Of a stretch of DNA of 64,000 nt, positions 32,842 to 42,145 are shown one piece after another. The stretch covers positions 1 through 64,000 of the forward strand of contig NZ_JZUE01000002.1 of assembly GCF_000969605.1 (NCBI RefSeq), read 5' to 3'. The notes under the pieces are model-generated. The model worked only from the letters and a program-made list of their open reading frames with translations, made no database searches and had not been told where the DNA came from. The stretch is from Aquincola tertiaricarbonis. GTDB taxonomy: Bacteria; Pseudomonadota; Gammaproteobacteria; Burkholderiales; Burkholderiaceae_C. How positions within the stretch are numbered: the first letter of the stretch is position 1; every line of letters begins with the position of its first letter. Made by a program: the position numbers and the translations under genes.

Positions 32842-33900
32842 TCAGCGCGGTGCCTCGGCCTGGCGCAGCACTTCCTGCGCCAGCGCCAGCACCGACAGAG
32901 GGGCCGAGCCTTCGGCCTTGTTGTTGATCGTCACGAGCACGCCGTGGCCCGCGCCCAGCGTGCCGACGATCACCCGGGCCAGCGCCGTGCGCGTGGCCTC
33001 GTCCGGCTGCTGCATGCGGTCGAAGGGCGCCCAGGCGTCCTTGGCCTGCGCATAGCGCTGGCCCCGCTGCAGGTTCCAGCGGCACACCAGGTCGCCCGGC
33101 CACGTCGCCCGCAGCATCGGCAGCTGCTGCGCCATCGGCGGCATGCGGTCGTGCAGGCCGGCGCAGTAGCGCACGCCGTGCGACTGCAGCAGCCCGGCCA
33201 GCGCGGGCGTCAGCAGCGCGGCGTTGCGCAGCTCCAGCGCCACCACCGTGTGCTGCAGGCGTGCATCGGCCCGCAGCGCGGGCATCAGCACCTGCCATAG
33301 CCTGTCCAGTGCTTCGTGCAGCCGTGGCTCGTCGGCCAGCCAGTCGGCCGGCAATGGCGACAGCTGGAACACCAGCGCGCCCAGCGTCGGGCCCAGGCCC
33401 TGCACGGCAGGCAGCAAGACCTCCTGCAGCGCTCGCTGTGCATCGAGGAAGCAGGGGTTGGCGTGCACCGGCTTGCCGCTGCCCGGCTCGCGCAGCAGTG
33501 CGTCGGTGACCAGCGCCGGCGCCTTGACCACGAAGCGGAAATCGGCCGGCACCTGCGCGGCCAGGCCGGCGTAGGTGGCCGCATCCAGCGGGCGGTAGAA
33601 CGCCCGGTCCAGGCTGACGGTGCGCAGCAGCGGATGGCAGTGGTAGGCCGTCAAGCCGCGGCGGGCCAGCACCGGCGCGCCATACGCCCGGCCCCACACC
33701 AGGCCCTGCCAGCCGGGAAAGCTCCAGGACGAGGTGCCCAGCCGCAAGCGGCCGCCGAAGCGCTGCTGCAGCCGGTCGGCCAGCGACACCAGCTCGGGCG
33801 AGGGGACCGCCGCCTGCAGCGGGGCTGCGGCCTCCGGCTCCGCGGCCGGCTCATCGCCAAACAGCGACGGCGTGCCGGCCGCCGGCGGCACCGGCTTCAC
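32842..33900 (-). CDS. DUF72 domain-containing protein
   Basis: A 352-residue member of the DUF72 family, a TIM-barrel-like fold of unknown biochemical role. Recognisable elements are GTSSWSFPGW (about 55-64), FRFVVKAP (about 121-128) and the C-terminal VTINNKAEGSAPLSV that is characteristic of the family. The first 40 residues are Ala/Pro-rich and poorly conserved. Its start overlaps the end of the TetR gene by 4 bp, so both are on one leftward transcript. I do not assign a function. Confidence 0.88.
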   Translation of the reverse strand: MKPVPPAAGTPSLFGDEPAAEPEAAAPLQAAVPSPELVSLADRLQQRFGGRLRLGTSSWSFPGWQGLVWGRAYGAPVLARRGLTAYHCHPLLRTVSLDRAFYRPLDAATYAGLAAQVPADFRFVVKAPALVTDALLREPGSGKPVHANPCFLDAQRALQEVLLPAVQGLGPTLGALVFQLSPLPADWLADEPRLHEALDRLWQVLMPALRADARLQHTVVALELRNAALLTPALAGLLQSHGVRYCAGLHDRMPPMAQQLPMLRATWPGDLVCRWNLQRGQRYAQAKDAWAPFDRMQQPDEATRTALARVIVGTLGAGHGVLVTINNKAEGSAPLSVLALAQEVLRQAEAPR

Positions 33901-34526
33901 ACGGCCGGCGGCAGTGCCGCGGCACCGCGCAGGAAGATGTCCACGGTGATGGCGCCGGTGGCCTCCAGGTCGAAGGCCTCGCGGTCCAGCAGCCAGTTGT
34001 GCAGCAGGCCGTCGACCACCGCATGCAGCCCCAGCGCCAGCTGCCGCGCCGGCACCGCGGCAGGCACCTCGCCGGCGGCCTGCGCCTGCTCGAACATCTC
34101 GGCCAGCTCGGCCACGTGGCCGCCGCGCACTTCCAGGTGGCGGTCGCGCACGGCCATCAGCTCGTCCACGTACTCCACCTTCTGCGTGGCGATCTCGATC
34201 ACGCGGCGGGCGCGCTCATCGTGCGCCACCAGGTGGAACACCTCCTGCAGATGGGCCCGAAGGCCGGCCAGTCCGGTGCCCCCGGCGCCAGCGCAGGCCC
34301 TGGGGCCGCTGTCCTCCACCGGCATGCACACCCGGTCCATCATGGTGGTGAAGACGTCGGCCTTGTCCTTGAAATGCCAGTACACCGCGCCGCGGGTGAC
34401 GCCGGCGGCCTGGGCGATGTCGTGCAGCGAGGTTCGCGAGACGCCCTGGCGATGGAACAGCAGCTCCGCCGCGTCCAGAATGCTGGCGCGGGTGGCGAGG
34501 GCTTCTTCCTTTGTCTTGCGGACCAT
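33897..34526 (-). CDS. TetR-family repressor of the RND pump (AcrR/TtgR-like)
   Basis: A 209-residue regulator with an N-terminal helix-turn-helix including DIAQAAGVTRGAVYWHF (about 36-52) and a helical ligand domain of the AcrR C-terminal type. The early sequence RKTKEEALATRASIL is typical of repressors that guard multidrug efflux operons. It is transcribed away from the RND operon, and the gap holds an AcrR-like inverted repeat. Hydrophobic drugs would be the expected inducers; that is inferred from family. Confidence 0.92.
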   Translation of the reverse strand: MVRKTKEEALATRASILDAAELLFHRQGVSRTSLHDIAQAAGVTRGAVYWHFKDKADVFTTMMDRVCMPVEDSGPRACAGAGGTGLAGLRAHLQEVFHLVAHDERARRVIEIATQKVEYVDELMAVRDRHLEVRGGHVAELAEMFEQAQAAGEVPAAVPARQLALGLHAVVDGLLHNWLLDREAFDLEATGAITVDIFLRGAAALPPAV

Positions 34527-34558
34527 GTGTTCGGCGGCGGCGTGAGGGAGGGTGGCGC

Positions 34559-34580
34559 ATACATTCTAGGCTGTATGTAT
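34559..34580. promoter_or_regulatory. AcrR/TtgR-type operator candidate
   Basis: ATACAT (34559-34564) and ATGTAT (34575-34580) form an inverted repeat with a 10-bp spacer in the TetR-RND divergent gap, 32 bp upstream of the TetR start. On the minus strand the site reads ATACATACAG-CCTA-GAATGTAT, close to the E. coli AcrR site as I remember it (TACATACA and GAATGTATG arms). It should control both directions. Confidence 0.75.
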
Positions 34581-34662
34581 ACTGGCGCCCGTTCTGGCTC
34601 CGGGTATACCCGCAGCCCTCCCGGCTTCTCCCCAGAAAAACTTTCCAAGGACGTGCATCGTG

Positions 34663-35934
34663 ATGCGACGAGAGTCAGCTGTTGCTATGTTTTTCGGCGC
34701 ATCGCAACGCGCCCGCACCCCGGGCGCCGCCCTGGCCGTGATCGGCTTGGCAGTGTTGCTGGCCGCCTGCGGCAAGAAGGAAGAGGCCGCCGCCGCGGGC
34801 GGGCCGGGCGGCGGCATGCCGCCGGCCACCGTCGGCGTGGTTGCGGTGCAGCCGCAGTCCGTGGGCCTGGTCACCGAGCTGCCGGGCCGGCTGGAAGCCT
34901 CCCGCGTGGCCGAGGTGCGTGCCCGCGCCGCCGGCATCCTGCAGAAGCGGCTGTTCCGCGAAGGCAGCGACGTGAAGGCTGGCCAGCCGCTGTTCCAGAT
35001 CGACTCCGCGCCGTATGAAGCGGCGCTGGCCAGCGCGCAGGCCTCGCTGGCGCGTGCCGAGGCCAACGTGGCGCAGACCAAGGCGCAGGCCGAGCGCTAT
35101 GCGCCGCTGGTGGAAGCCAATGCCATCAGCAAGCAGGAATACGTGAATGCCGTGGCGGCCCAGAAGCAGGCCGAGGCCGACGTGGCCGTGGCCCGCGCCT
35201 CGGTCAAGACGGCCAGCATCAACCGCGGCTATGCGGCGGTGACGGCGCCGATCTCCGGCCGCATCGGCCGCGCGCTGGTGACCGAAGGCGCGCTGGTGGG
35301 CCAGGGCGAGCCCACGCCGCTGGCGGTGGTGCAGCAGATCAACCCGATGTACGTCAACTTCACGCAGTCGGCCACCGAGGTGCTGAACCTGCGCCGCGCG
35401 CTGGCCGCCGGCAAGGTGAGCCAGGCTGGAGGCGACCAGTCGGCCGTGGTGCACATCCTGATGGACGACGGCAGCGAGTACGGCCGCACCGGCCGGCTGC
35501 TGTTCTCCGACCTGACCGTGGACCAGACCAGTGGCCAGGTGACGCTGCGTGCCGAGGTGCCCAACCCTGACGGCCTGCTGCTGCCCGGGATGTACGTGCG
35601 GGTGCGCATCGAGCAGGCGCAGCTGAAGCAGGCCATCCTGCTGCCGCAGCAGGCCGTCACCCGCGCGGCCACCGGCGACACGGTGCTGGTGGTGGGTCCG
35701 GACAACAAGCCCGCGCCGCGGCCGGTCAAGCTGGGCCAGAACCAGAACAACCAGTGGATCGTGCTGGAAGGCCTGAAGCCCGGCGAGCAGGTCATCGTCG
35801 ACGGCTTCCAGAAGATGATGGTGCCCGGCGCGCCGGTCAAGCCGGTGCCGTGGACCCCGGGTGCCGCGTCGGCGCCGGCGGGCTCGGCCCCCGCTTCCGC
35901 CCCGCAAGGCGCCGCCAGCGCCGCCAGCAAGTAA
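34663..35934 (+). CDS. RND efflux pump periplasmic adaptor (AcrA/MexA-like)
   Basis: Membrane-fusion protein linking the inner-membrane pump to the outer-membrane channel. The 423 residues begin with a lipoprotein signal peptide (lipobox LLAAC at about residues 28-32), then a biotinyl-lipoyl hairpin domain, alpha-helical hairpin (ASLARAEANVAQTKAQAE), a beta-barrel and a membrane-proximal domain ending in an Ala/Pro-rich tail. A GTG at 34660 is one codon upstream of the ATG used here; AAGGA at 34647 could serve either. The pump gene follows after 30 bp. Confidence 0.94.
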   Translation: MRRESAVAMFFGASQRARTPGAALAVIGLAVLLAACGKKEEAAAAGGPGGGMPPATVGVVAVQPQSVGLVTELPGRLEASRVAEVRARAAGILQKRLFREGSDVKAGQPLFQIDSAPYEAALASAQASLARAEANVAQTKAQAERYAPLVEANAISKQEYVNAVAAQKQAEADVAVARASVKTASINRGYAAVTAPISGRIGRALVTEGALVGQGEPTPLAVVQQINPMYVNFTQSATEVLNLRRALAAGKVSQAGGDQSAVVHILMDDGSEYGRTGRLLFSDLTVDQTSGQVTLRAEVPNPDGLLLPGMYVRVRIEQAQLKQAILLPQQAVTRAATGDTVLVVGPDNKPAPRPVKLGQNQNNQWIVLEGLKPGEQVIVDGFQKMMVPGAPVKPVPWTPGAASAPAGSAPASAPQGAASAASK

Positions 35935-35964
35935 GCCCTCGCGGCAGAGCAACGAGGGACCTCC

Positions 35965-38900
35965 ATGGCCAAATTCTTCATCGATCGCCCGATCTTCGCG
36001 TGGGTGATCGCCCTGTTCATCCTGGTGCTCGGCGGCGTGGCGATCAAGCAGCTGCCGATCGCCCAGTACCCGACGGTGGCGCCGCCGGCCATCGTCATCA
36101 ACACCGCCTACCCGGGCGCCTCCGCGCAGACGCTGGAGGACTCCGTGCTCAGCGTGATCGAGCGCGAGATGAACGGCTCGCCGGGCCTGATCTACATGGA
36201 GTCGGTGGCCCAGGCCGACGGCACCGGCGCCATCACCATCACCTTCGAGCCGGGCACCAACCCCGAGCTGGCGCAGGTGGACGTGCAGAACCGGCTGGCC
36301 CGCGCCACGCCGCGGCTGCCTTCGGCGGTGACGCAGCAGGGCGTGCGCGTGGACAAGTCGCGCAACAACTTCCTGATGTTCACCATCCTGTCGTCGGACG
36401 ACCCGCGCTACGACCCCGTGGCGCTGGGCGACTACGCCTCGCGCAACGTGCTGCCCGAGCTGCAGCGGGTGCCGGGCGTGGGCCAGGCGCAGCTGTTCGG
36501 CACCGAGCGCGCGATGCGCATCTGGATCGACCCGGCCAAGCTGGTGGGCTTCAACCTGTCCACCGCCGAGGTGAACGCCGCCATCCGCGCGCAGAACGCG
36601 CAGGTGTCCTCCGGCACCATCGGCGACCTGCCGAACGTGCCCGGCCAGAGCATCTTCGCCACCGTGGTGGTGGCCGGCCAGCTCTCCACGCCGGAGCAGT
36701 TCGGCAACATCGTGCTGCGCGCCAATGCCGACGGCTCGTCGGTGCGGCTGCGCGACGTGGCCCGCATCGAGCTGGGCGGCCAGGCCTATGCCACCTCGGC
36801 GCGGCTGAACGGCCAGCCGTCCACCGGCATCGGCATCCAGCTCTCGCCCACCGGCAATGCGCTGCAGACGGCCGAGGCGGTGCGCAACCGCATGGCCGAG
36901 CTGTCGAAGTTCTTCCCCGCCGGCGTCAAGTACGAGATCCCGTACGACACCTCGCGCTTCGTCAGCATCTCCATCGAGCAGGTGGTGGAGACGCTGTTCG
37001 AGGCGGTGGTGCTGGTGTTCCTGGTGATGTTCCTGTTCCTGCAGAACTGGCGCTACACCATCATCCCGACCATCGTGGTGCCGGTGGCGCTGCTGGGCAC
37101 CTTCGCGGTGCTGCTGGCGCTGGGCTTCTCGATCAACGTGCTGACCATGTTCGGCATGGTGCTGGTCATCGGCATCGTGGTGGACGACGCCATCGTGGTG
37201 GTGGAAAACGTCGAGCGCATCATGAGCGAGGAGGGGCTGTCGCCCCGCCAGGCCACGCGCAAGGCGATGGGCCAGATCTCCGGCGCCATCATCGGCGTGA
37301 CGGTGGTGCTGATCTCGGTGTTCGTGCCGCTGGCCTTCTTCGCCGGCGCGGTGGGCAACATCTACCGCCAGTTCTCGGCGGTGATGGTGTCGGCCATCGC
37401 CTTCAGCGCCTTCCTGGCGCTGTCGCTCACCCCGGCGCTGTGCGCCACGCTGCTCAAGCCGGTGGAAGCCGGCCACCACCACGAGAAGCGCGGCTTCTTC
37501 GGCTGGTTCAACCGCAGCTTCAGCCGCACCGCCAAGGGCTACGAGGGATGGGTGCGCCGCATCCTTCACCGCGCCGGCCGGTTCATGATCATCTACCTGG
37601 CCATCGTGGTGGGCGTGGGCTGGATGTTCCTGCGCCTGCCCAACAGCTTCCTGCCCAACGAGGACCAGGGCTACATCATCGTCAACGTGCAGCTGCCCCC
37701 GGGCGCGGCGCAGAACCGCACGCTGGAGGTGATGAAGCAGGTGGAAGGCTTCATCCTCAAGCAGCCGGAGGTGCGCAGCATGGTCAGCGTGCTGGGCTTC
37801 AGCTTCTCGGGCACCGGGCAGAACGCGGCGCTGGCCTTCGTGGTGCTGAAGGACTGGCATGAACGCGAGGGCGAGAACATGAGCGCCAGTGCGCTGGCAG
37901 GCCGTGCCTTCGGCGGGCTGATGGGCATCCGCGATGCCTTCATCTTCCCGCTGAGCCCGCCGCCGATCCCCGAGCTGGGCAATGCCACCGGCTTCAACTT
38001 CCGGCTGCAGGACCGCTCGGGCCAGGGCCGGCAGGCGCTGGTCAACGCCCGCAACCAGCTGCTGGGCATGGCCCGCGGCAGCAAGCTGCTGGCCGGCGTG
38101 CGCCCCGACGGCCTGGAAGACGCGGCCCAGCTGCAGCTGGACATCGACCGCGACAAGGCCAGCGCGCTGGGCGTGACCTTCGATGCGATCAACACCGCGC
38201 TGTCCACGTCCATGGGCTCCAGCTACATCAACGACTTCCCGAACAACGGGCGGCTGCAGCGGGTGATCGTGCAGGCCGATGCGCCCCAGCGCATGCAGCC
38301 CGACGACCTGCTGCGGCTGAATGCCAGCAACAGCAAGGGCCAGCCGGTGCCGCTGTCGGCCTTCGCCACCACGCGCTGGGTCACCGGGCCGATGCAGACG
38401 GTGCGCTACAACGGCTACCCCACCATGCGCATTGCCGGTGATGCGGCGCCGGGCATCAGCACCGGCCAGGCGATGGACGAGATGGAGCGGCTGGCGCGCC
38501 AGCTGCCGCCGGGCTTCGGCTTCGAGTGGACCGGCCAGTCCCGCGAGGAAAAGCTCTCGGGCTCCACCGCCACCATCCTGTTCGCCTTCTCGCTGCTGGC
38601 GGTGTTCCTGGCGCTGGCCGCGCTGTACGAGAGCTGGTCCATCCCGGCGTCGGTGCTGCTGGTGGTGCCGCTGGGCATCCTGGGCGCACTGGCCGGCGTG
38701 TACCTGCGCGACTACCCCAACGACGTGTACTTCAAGGTCGGCCTGATCACCGTGATCGGCCTGGCGGCGAAGAACGCGATCCTGATCATCGAGTTCGCGA
38801 AGGACCTGCAGGCGCAGGGCAAGAACGTGTTCGATGCGGCGCTGGAGGCGGCCCACCTGCGCTTCCGGCCGATCATCATGACCTCGCTGGCCTTCATCCT

Positions 38901-39144
38901 CGGCGTGCTGCCGCTGGTGATCGCCTCCGGCGCCGGCTCGGCCAGCCAACGTGCCATCGGCACCGGCGTGATGGGCGGGATGATCGCGGCCACGGTGCTG
39001 GCGGTGTTCTTCGTGCCGTTGTTCTTCGTGGTGATCCGCCGCTTCTTCAAGGGCAGCGAGCGGCAGCGCCGCATCTATGCCCACGAACTGGACCAGGACA
39101 CCCTGCCGCCCCCGATGCCTCCGCAAGCGGAGGGCCGCTCGTGA
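35965..39144 (+). CDS. RND multidrug efflux permease, HAE-1 family (AcrB/MexB-like)
   Basis: Proton-driven trimeric drug exporter of the inner membrane. The 1059-residue length is normal. It starts MAKFFIDRPIFAWVIA, has the paired proton-relay aspartates in IVVDDAIVVVENVER (about 407-408) and the conserved GxxxP-rich helices, with two large periplasmic loops. The C-terminus ends in a hydrophilic tail with PPPMPPQAEGR. A GAGGGA element precedes the ATG. Its stop overlaps the GTG of the outer-membrane factor (GTGA), so adaptor, pump and channel form one operon. Confidence 0.97.
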   Translation: MAKFFIDRPIFAWVIALFILVLGGVAIKQLPIAQYPTVAPPAIVINTAYPGASAQTLEDSVLSVIEREMNGSPGLIYMESVAQADGTGAITITFEPGTNPELAQVDVQNRLARATPRLPSAVTQQGVRVDKSRNNFLMFTILSSDDPRYDPVALGDYASRNVLPELQRVPGVGQAQLFGTERAMRIWIDPAKLVGFNLSTAEVNAAIRAQNAQVSSGTIGDLPNVPGQSIFATVVVAGQLSTPEQFGNIVLRANADGSSVRLRDVARIELGGQAYATSARLNGQPSTGIGIQLSPTGNALQTAEAVRNRMAELSKFFPAGVKYEIPYDTSRFVSISIEQVVETLFEAVVLVFLVMFLFLQNWRYTIIPTIVVPVALLGTFAVLLALGFSINVLTMFGMVLVIGIVVDDAIVVVENVERIMSEEGLSPRQATRKAMGQISGAIIGVTVVLISVFVPLAFFAGAVGNIYRQFSAVMVSAIAFSAFLALSLTPALCATLLKPVEAGHHHEKRGFFGWFNRSFSRTAKGYEGWVRRILHRAGRFMIIYLAIVVGVGWMFLRLPNSFLPNEDQGYIIVNVQLPPGAAQNRTLEVMKQVEGFILKQPEVRSMVSVLGFSFSGTGQNAALAFVVLKDWHEREGENMSASALAGRAFGGLMGIRDAFIFPLSPPPIPELGNATGFNFRLQDRSGQGRQALVNARNQLLGMARGSKLLAGVRPDGLEDAAQLQLDIDRDKASALGVTFDAINTALSTSMGSSYINDFPNNGRLQRVIVQADAPQRMQPDDLLRLNASNSKGQPVPLSAFATTRWVTGPMQTVRYNGYPTMRIAGDAAPGISTGQAMDEMERLARQLPPGFGFEWTGQSREEKLSGSTATILFAFSLLAVFLALAALYESWSIPASVLLVVPLGILGALAGVYLRDYPNDVYFKVGLITVIGLAAKNAILIIEFAKDLQAQGKNVFDAALEAAHLRFRPIIMTSLAFILGVLPLVIASGAGSASQRAIGTGVMGGMIAATVLAVFFVPLFFVVIRRFFKGSERQRRIYAHELDQDTLPPPMPPQAEGRS

Positions 39145-40574
39145 AAGTGCCCGCCATGACGTCTGACTTCTTCCGCCCGGCCACGCTGGCCGCCGCGGCC
39201 CTGGCCGCGCTGCTGGCCGGCTGCAGCTCGATGGCGCCGACCTATGAGCGCCCGGTGCCGCCGGTGGCGCCCAGCTACCCGGTCTCGGTGGCGGGCGACA
39301 CCACCACCGGCACCCCGGCCGCCGACGTGCAGTGGCAGCAGTTCTTCGCCGATGCGCGCACCCGCCGGCTGATCGAGCTGGCGCTGCAGAACAACCGCGA
39401 CCTGCGGGTGGCGGTGCTCAACATCGAGCGCACCCGCGCGCTGTACCAGGTGCAGCGGGCCGACCGGCTGCCGTCGGTCAGCGGCGCGGCATCGCTGAGC
39501 CGCGAGCCCAATGCGCAAGGCGACCAGACCAGCCTCTACACCGTGGGCCTGGGCATCACCAGCTACGAGCTGGACCTGTTCGGCCGCGTGCGCAGCCTGA
39601 GCGATGCAGCCCTGGCCACCTACCTGTCCACCGAGGAAGGGCGCAAGGCCGCGCAGATCAGCCTCGTCGGCTCGGTGGCGCGGGCGGCGCTGGCGGTGCA
39701 GGCCGACGAGGAGCTGCTGGCCATCACCCGCCAGACCCTGGCCACGCGGGAGGAGTCGCTGAAGCTGTCGCAGCTGCGCTTCGACAACGGGGTGTCGTCC
39801 GAGCTGGACCTGCAGCAGGCCCGCAGCCTGGTGGCCGCCGCGCGCGCCACGCTGAGCCAGCTGCAGCGCCAGCGCGAGCTGGACGAGAACGCGCTCACGC
39901 TGCTGGTGGGCCAGCCGCTGCCGGCCGACCTGCCGCCGCTGCTGTCACTGGCGGACACGCGCATGGTGGACAACCTGCCGGCCGGCCTGCCGTCGGACCT
40001 GCTGGCGCGCCGGCCCGACCTGCGCCAGGCCGAGCAGACGCTGCTGTCGGCCAATGCCAACATCGGCGCGGCGCGGGCCAACTTCTATCCGCGCATCACG
40101 CTCACCGGCACCGCGGGCACCGCCAGCAGCGAGCTGTCGGGCCTGTTCAAGAGCGGCTCCGGCGCCTGGACCTTCCTGCCGCAGATCACGCTGCCCATCT
40201 TCGATGCCGGCCGCAACCGCGCCAACCTGGACGCCAGCACCGCGGCACGCGACATCGCGGTGGCGCAGTACGAGAAGGCCATCCAGACCGCCTTCCGCGA
40301 GGTGGCCGACGCCCTGGCGGGCCGTGCCACGCTGGGCGAGCAGCTGCGGTTCCAGCAGCAGCAGGCCGATGCGGAGGCGGCGCGGCTGCGCCTGTCCGAC
40401 CTGCGCTACCGCAACGGCGTGGCCAGCTACCTGGACCTGCTGGATGCGCAGCGCGCCCTGTTCACCGCCCAGCAGGCCACGGTGCAGATCCGCCTGGCCG
40501 AGCTGCAGAACCAGGTGAGCCTGTACCAGGCGCTGGGCGGCGGCTGGACCGAAGAGGCGACCGCGGCGCGCTGA
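39141..40574 (+). CDS. Outer-membrane efflux lipoprotein (OprM/NodT-like)
   Basis: Outer-membrane channel of the tripartite pump. The 477-residue precursor has a lipobox LLAGC with the acylated Cys28, two TolC-type repeats (for example ELALQNNRDLRVAVLNIE and ELDLQQARSLVAAARATL) and the LLARRPDLRQAEQ motif typical of the NodT family. The GTG at 39141 is preferred over an ATG at 39156 because GGAGGG at 39129 is correctly spaced and the GTG overlaps the pump stop. It converges with the broken amino-acid permease after 6 bp. Confidence 0.94.
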   Translation: MKVPAMTSDFFRPATLAAAALAALLAGCSSMAPTYERPVPPVAPSYPVSVAGDTTTGTPAADVQWQQFFADARTRRLIELALQNNRDLRVAVLNIERTRALYQVQRADRLPSVSGAASLSREPNAQGDQTSLYTVGLGITSYELDLFGRVRSLSDAALATYLSTEEGRKAAQISLVGSVARAALAVQADEELLAITRQTLATREESLKLSQLRFDNGVSSELDLQQARSLVAAARATLSQLQRQRELDENALTLLVGQPLPADLPPLLSLADTRMVDNLPAGLPSDLLARRPDLRQAEQTLLSANANIGAARANFYPRITLTGTAGTASSELSGLFKSGSGAWTFLPQITLPIFDAGRNRANLDASTAARDIAVAQYEKAIQTAFREVADALAGRATLGEQLRFQQQQADAEAARLRLSDLRYRNGVASYLDLLDAQRALFTAQQATVQIRLAELQNQVSLYQALGGGWTEEATAAR

Positions 40575-40580
40575 TGCCGC

Positions 40581-42040
40581 CTATCGGCGGCTGCCGGCCT
40601 GCAGCCGGGAGTGGTGCCGGCTGTAGCCCGCGTAGACCAGCGCGGCCACCGCCAGCATGCCGCCGAACAGCAGGTAGGTGGTCCGCGGCAGGCTGGCCAC
40701 CAGGTACAGGCAGCAACCGATGGAGGCCAGCGGCACCAGCGGGTACAGCGGCACCCGGAAGCCCCGGTGCAGCTCGGGGCGGGTGCGGCGCAACACCATC
40801 ACGCCGGCCGACACCACGGCGAACGCGATCAGCGTGCCCATGCTGGTGAGGTCCACCAGCGCATCCAGCGGCACCAGCCCGGCCAGCAGGCCGATGAACA
40901 CGCACACCACCACGGTGTTGAACACCGGCGTCAGCGTGCGGGGATGCACCCGGCCGAAGGCCGCTGGCAGCATGCCGTCGCGGCTCATCGCGAACAGGAT
41001 GCGGGTCTGGCCGTAGATCACGATGAGCGTCACGCTGAAGATGGACACGATGGCGCCGATGGACAGCACCACCGCCGGCCAGGCGGCCCCGGTGATCCTG
41101 GCGAGGATGACGGCCAGCCCCGCCTCCTGGCCCTGGAACTCGGTCCATGGCTGGGCGCCCAGGCCGGCCAGCGCCACCAGGATGTAGAGGGCGGTGACGA
41201 TCAGCAGCGACAGCACGATGGCCAGCGGCAGGTTGCGGCGCGGGTTCTTCACTTCCTCGCCGGCGGTGGACACTGCGTCGATGCCGATGTAGGAGAAGAA
41301 GATGGACGAGGCGGCCGCTCCCACGCCCGCCATGCCCATCGGCATGAACGGTGCGAGGTGGGACGCGCTGAAGGCCGTGAAGGCGATGGCCGCGAACATC
41401 ACCAGCACGGCCAGCTTGAGCAGCACCATCACCGCATTGACCGCGGCGGACTCCTGCGCGCCCCGCATCAGCAGCAGGCCGCACAACGCCACCAACAGCA
41501 CCCCTGGCAGGTTGAACAGGGCACCATCCTGGCCGGGTGGCGCGCTGATGGCATGCGGCAGCTGCCAACCCCACAGCTGCTGCAGCAGCTCGTTGAGATA
41601 CTGGCCCCAGCCGACCGCGATGGCTGCAGCCGAGACCCCGTATTCCAGCAGCAGGCACCAGCCCACGCCATAGGCCACCGCTTCGCCGAGCGTGGCATAG
41701 GCATACGAATAGGACGAGCCCGAGACCGGCAGCGTGGAGGCCAGCTCCGCATAACAGAGCGCCGTCAGGGCGGCGGTGATGCCGGCCAGCAGGAAGGACA
41801 GCAGCACGGCCGACCCGCCTTGGGCACCGCGCCGGTCAACACCACGAAGATGCCGGTGCCGACCGTGGCGCCCACGCCCAGCATGGTGAGCTGGAACAGG
41901 CCCATGCTGCGCCGCAGGCCCTGGCTTTCCGGCTCCTCCACGAAACTGTCGATGGGCTTGGTACGCAGCAGCCGCTGCAACAAGCTGGGCGCAGGGCGGC
42001 TGCCGGCTGCGGGCAGCGTTGGGGAAGAGGGAAGGGGCAT
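40581..42040 (-). pseudogene. APC-family amino-acid permease, interrupted by a single-base frameshift
   Basis: Two reading frames together make one cationic amino-acid transporter-like protein of about 486 residues. The first frame starts at 42040 (MPLPSSP) and reaches GTGIFVVLTGAVPKAG. Just there, at about 41811-41820, one base is missing in a GCGGG run, and the remaining 390 residues continue in another frame from SAVLLSFLLAG through the last helix to the stop at 40581. Total length 1460 is one base short of a multiple of three, as expected. Restoring one G would rejoin the frames, so this is either a recent inactivation or a sequencing error. All other family motifs look intact. Confidence 0.88.
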
Positions 42041-42048
42041 GCGCGCGC

Positions 42049-42106
42049 TCCGGAGTGTTGGTCCGGAAATGATGCGCAATGCCTGTGCCAATGATGGAAA
42101 TGATGC
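42049..42106. repeat. Paired direct repeats upstream of the amino-acid permease
   Basis: TCCGGA occurs at 42049-42054 and 42062-42067. GGAAATGATGC occurs at 42065-42075 and again at 42096-42106, exactly 31 bp apart, close to three helical turns. They lie immediately upstream of the permease start in a 105-bp gap, where a regulator could bind both copies on the same DNA face. Confidence 0.5.
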
Positions 42107-42145
42107 CCTGGCAAGTAGTAGCGCCGTCGGGATCGGGCGCCCGGC

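Noticed and set aside
34675..39126. A very long open frame (about 1480 codons) on the minus strand opposite the RND pump genes
   Set aside because: It is His/Gln/Arg/Ala-rich low-complexity sequence with no motifs, lies exactly antisense to clear adaptor and pump genes, and has no ribosome-binding site. It is a by-product of high GC.
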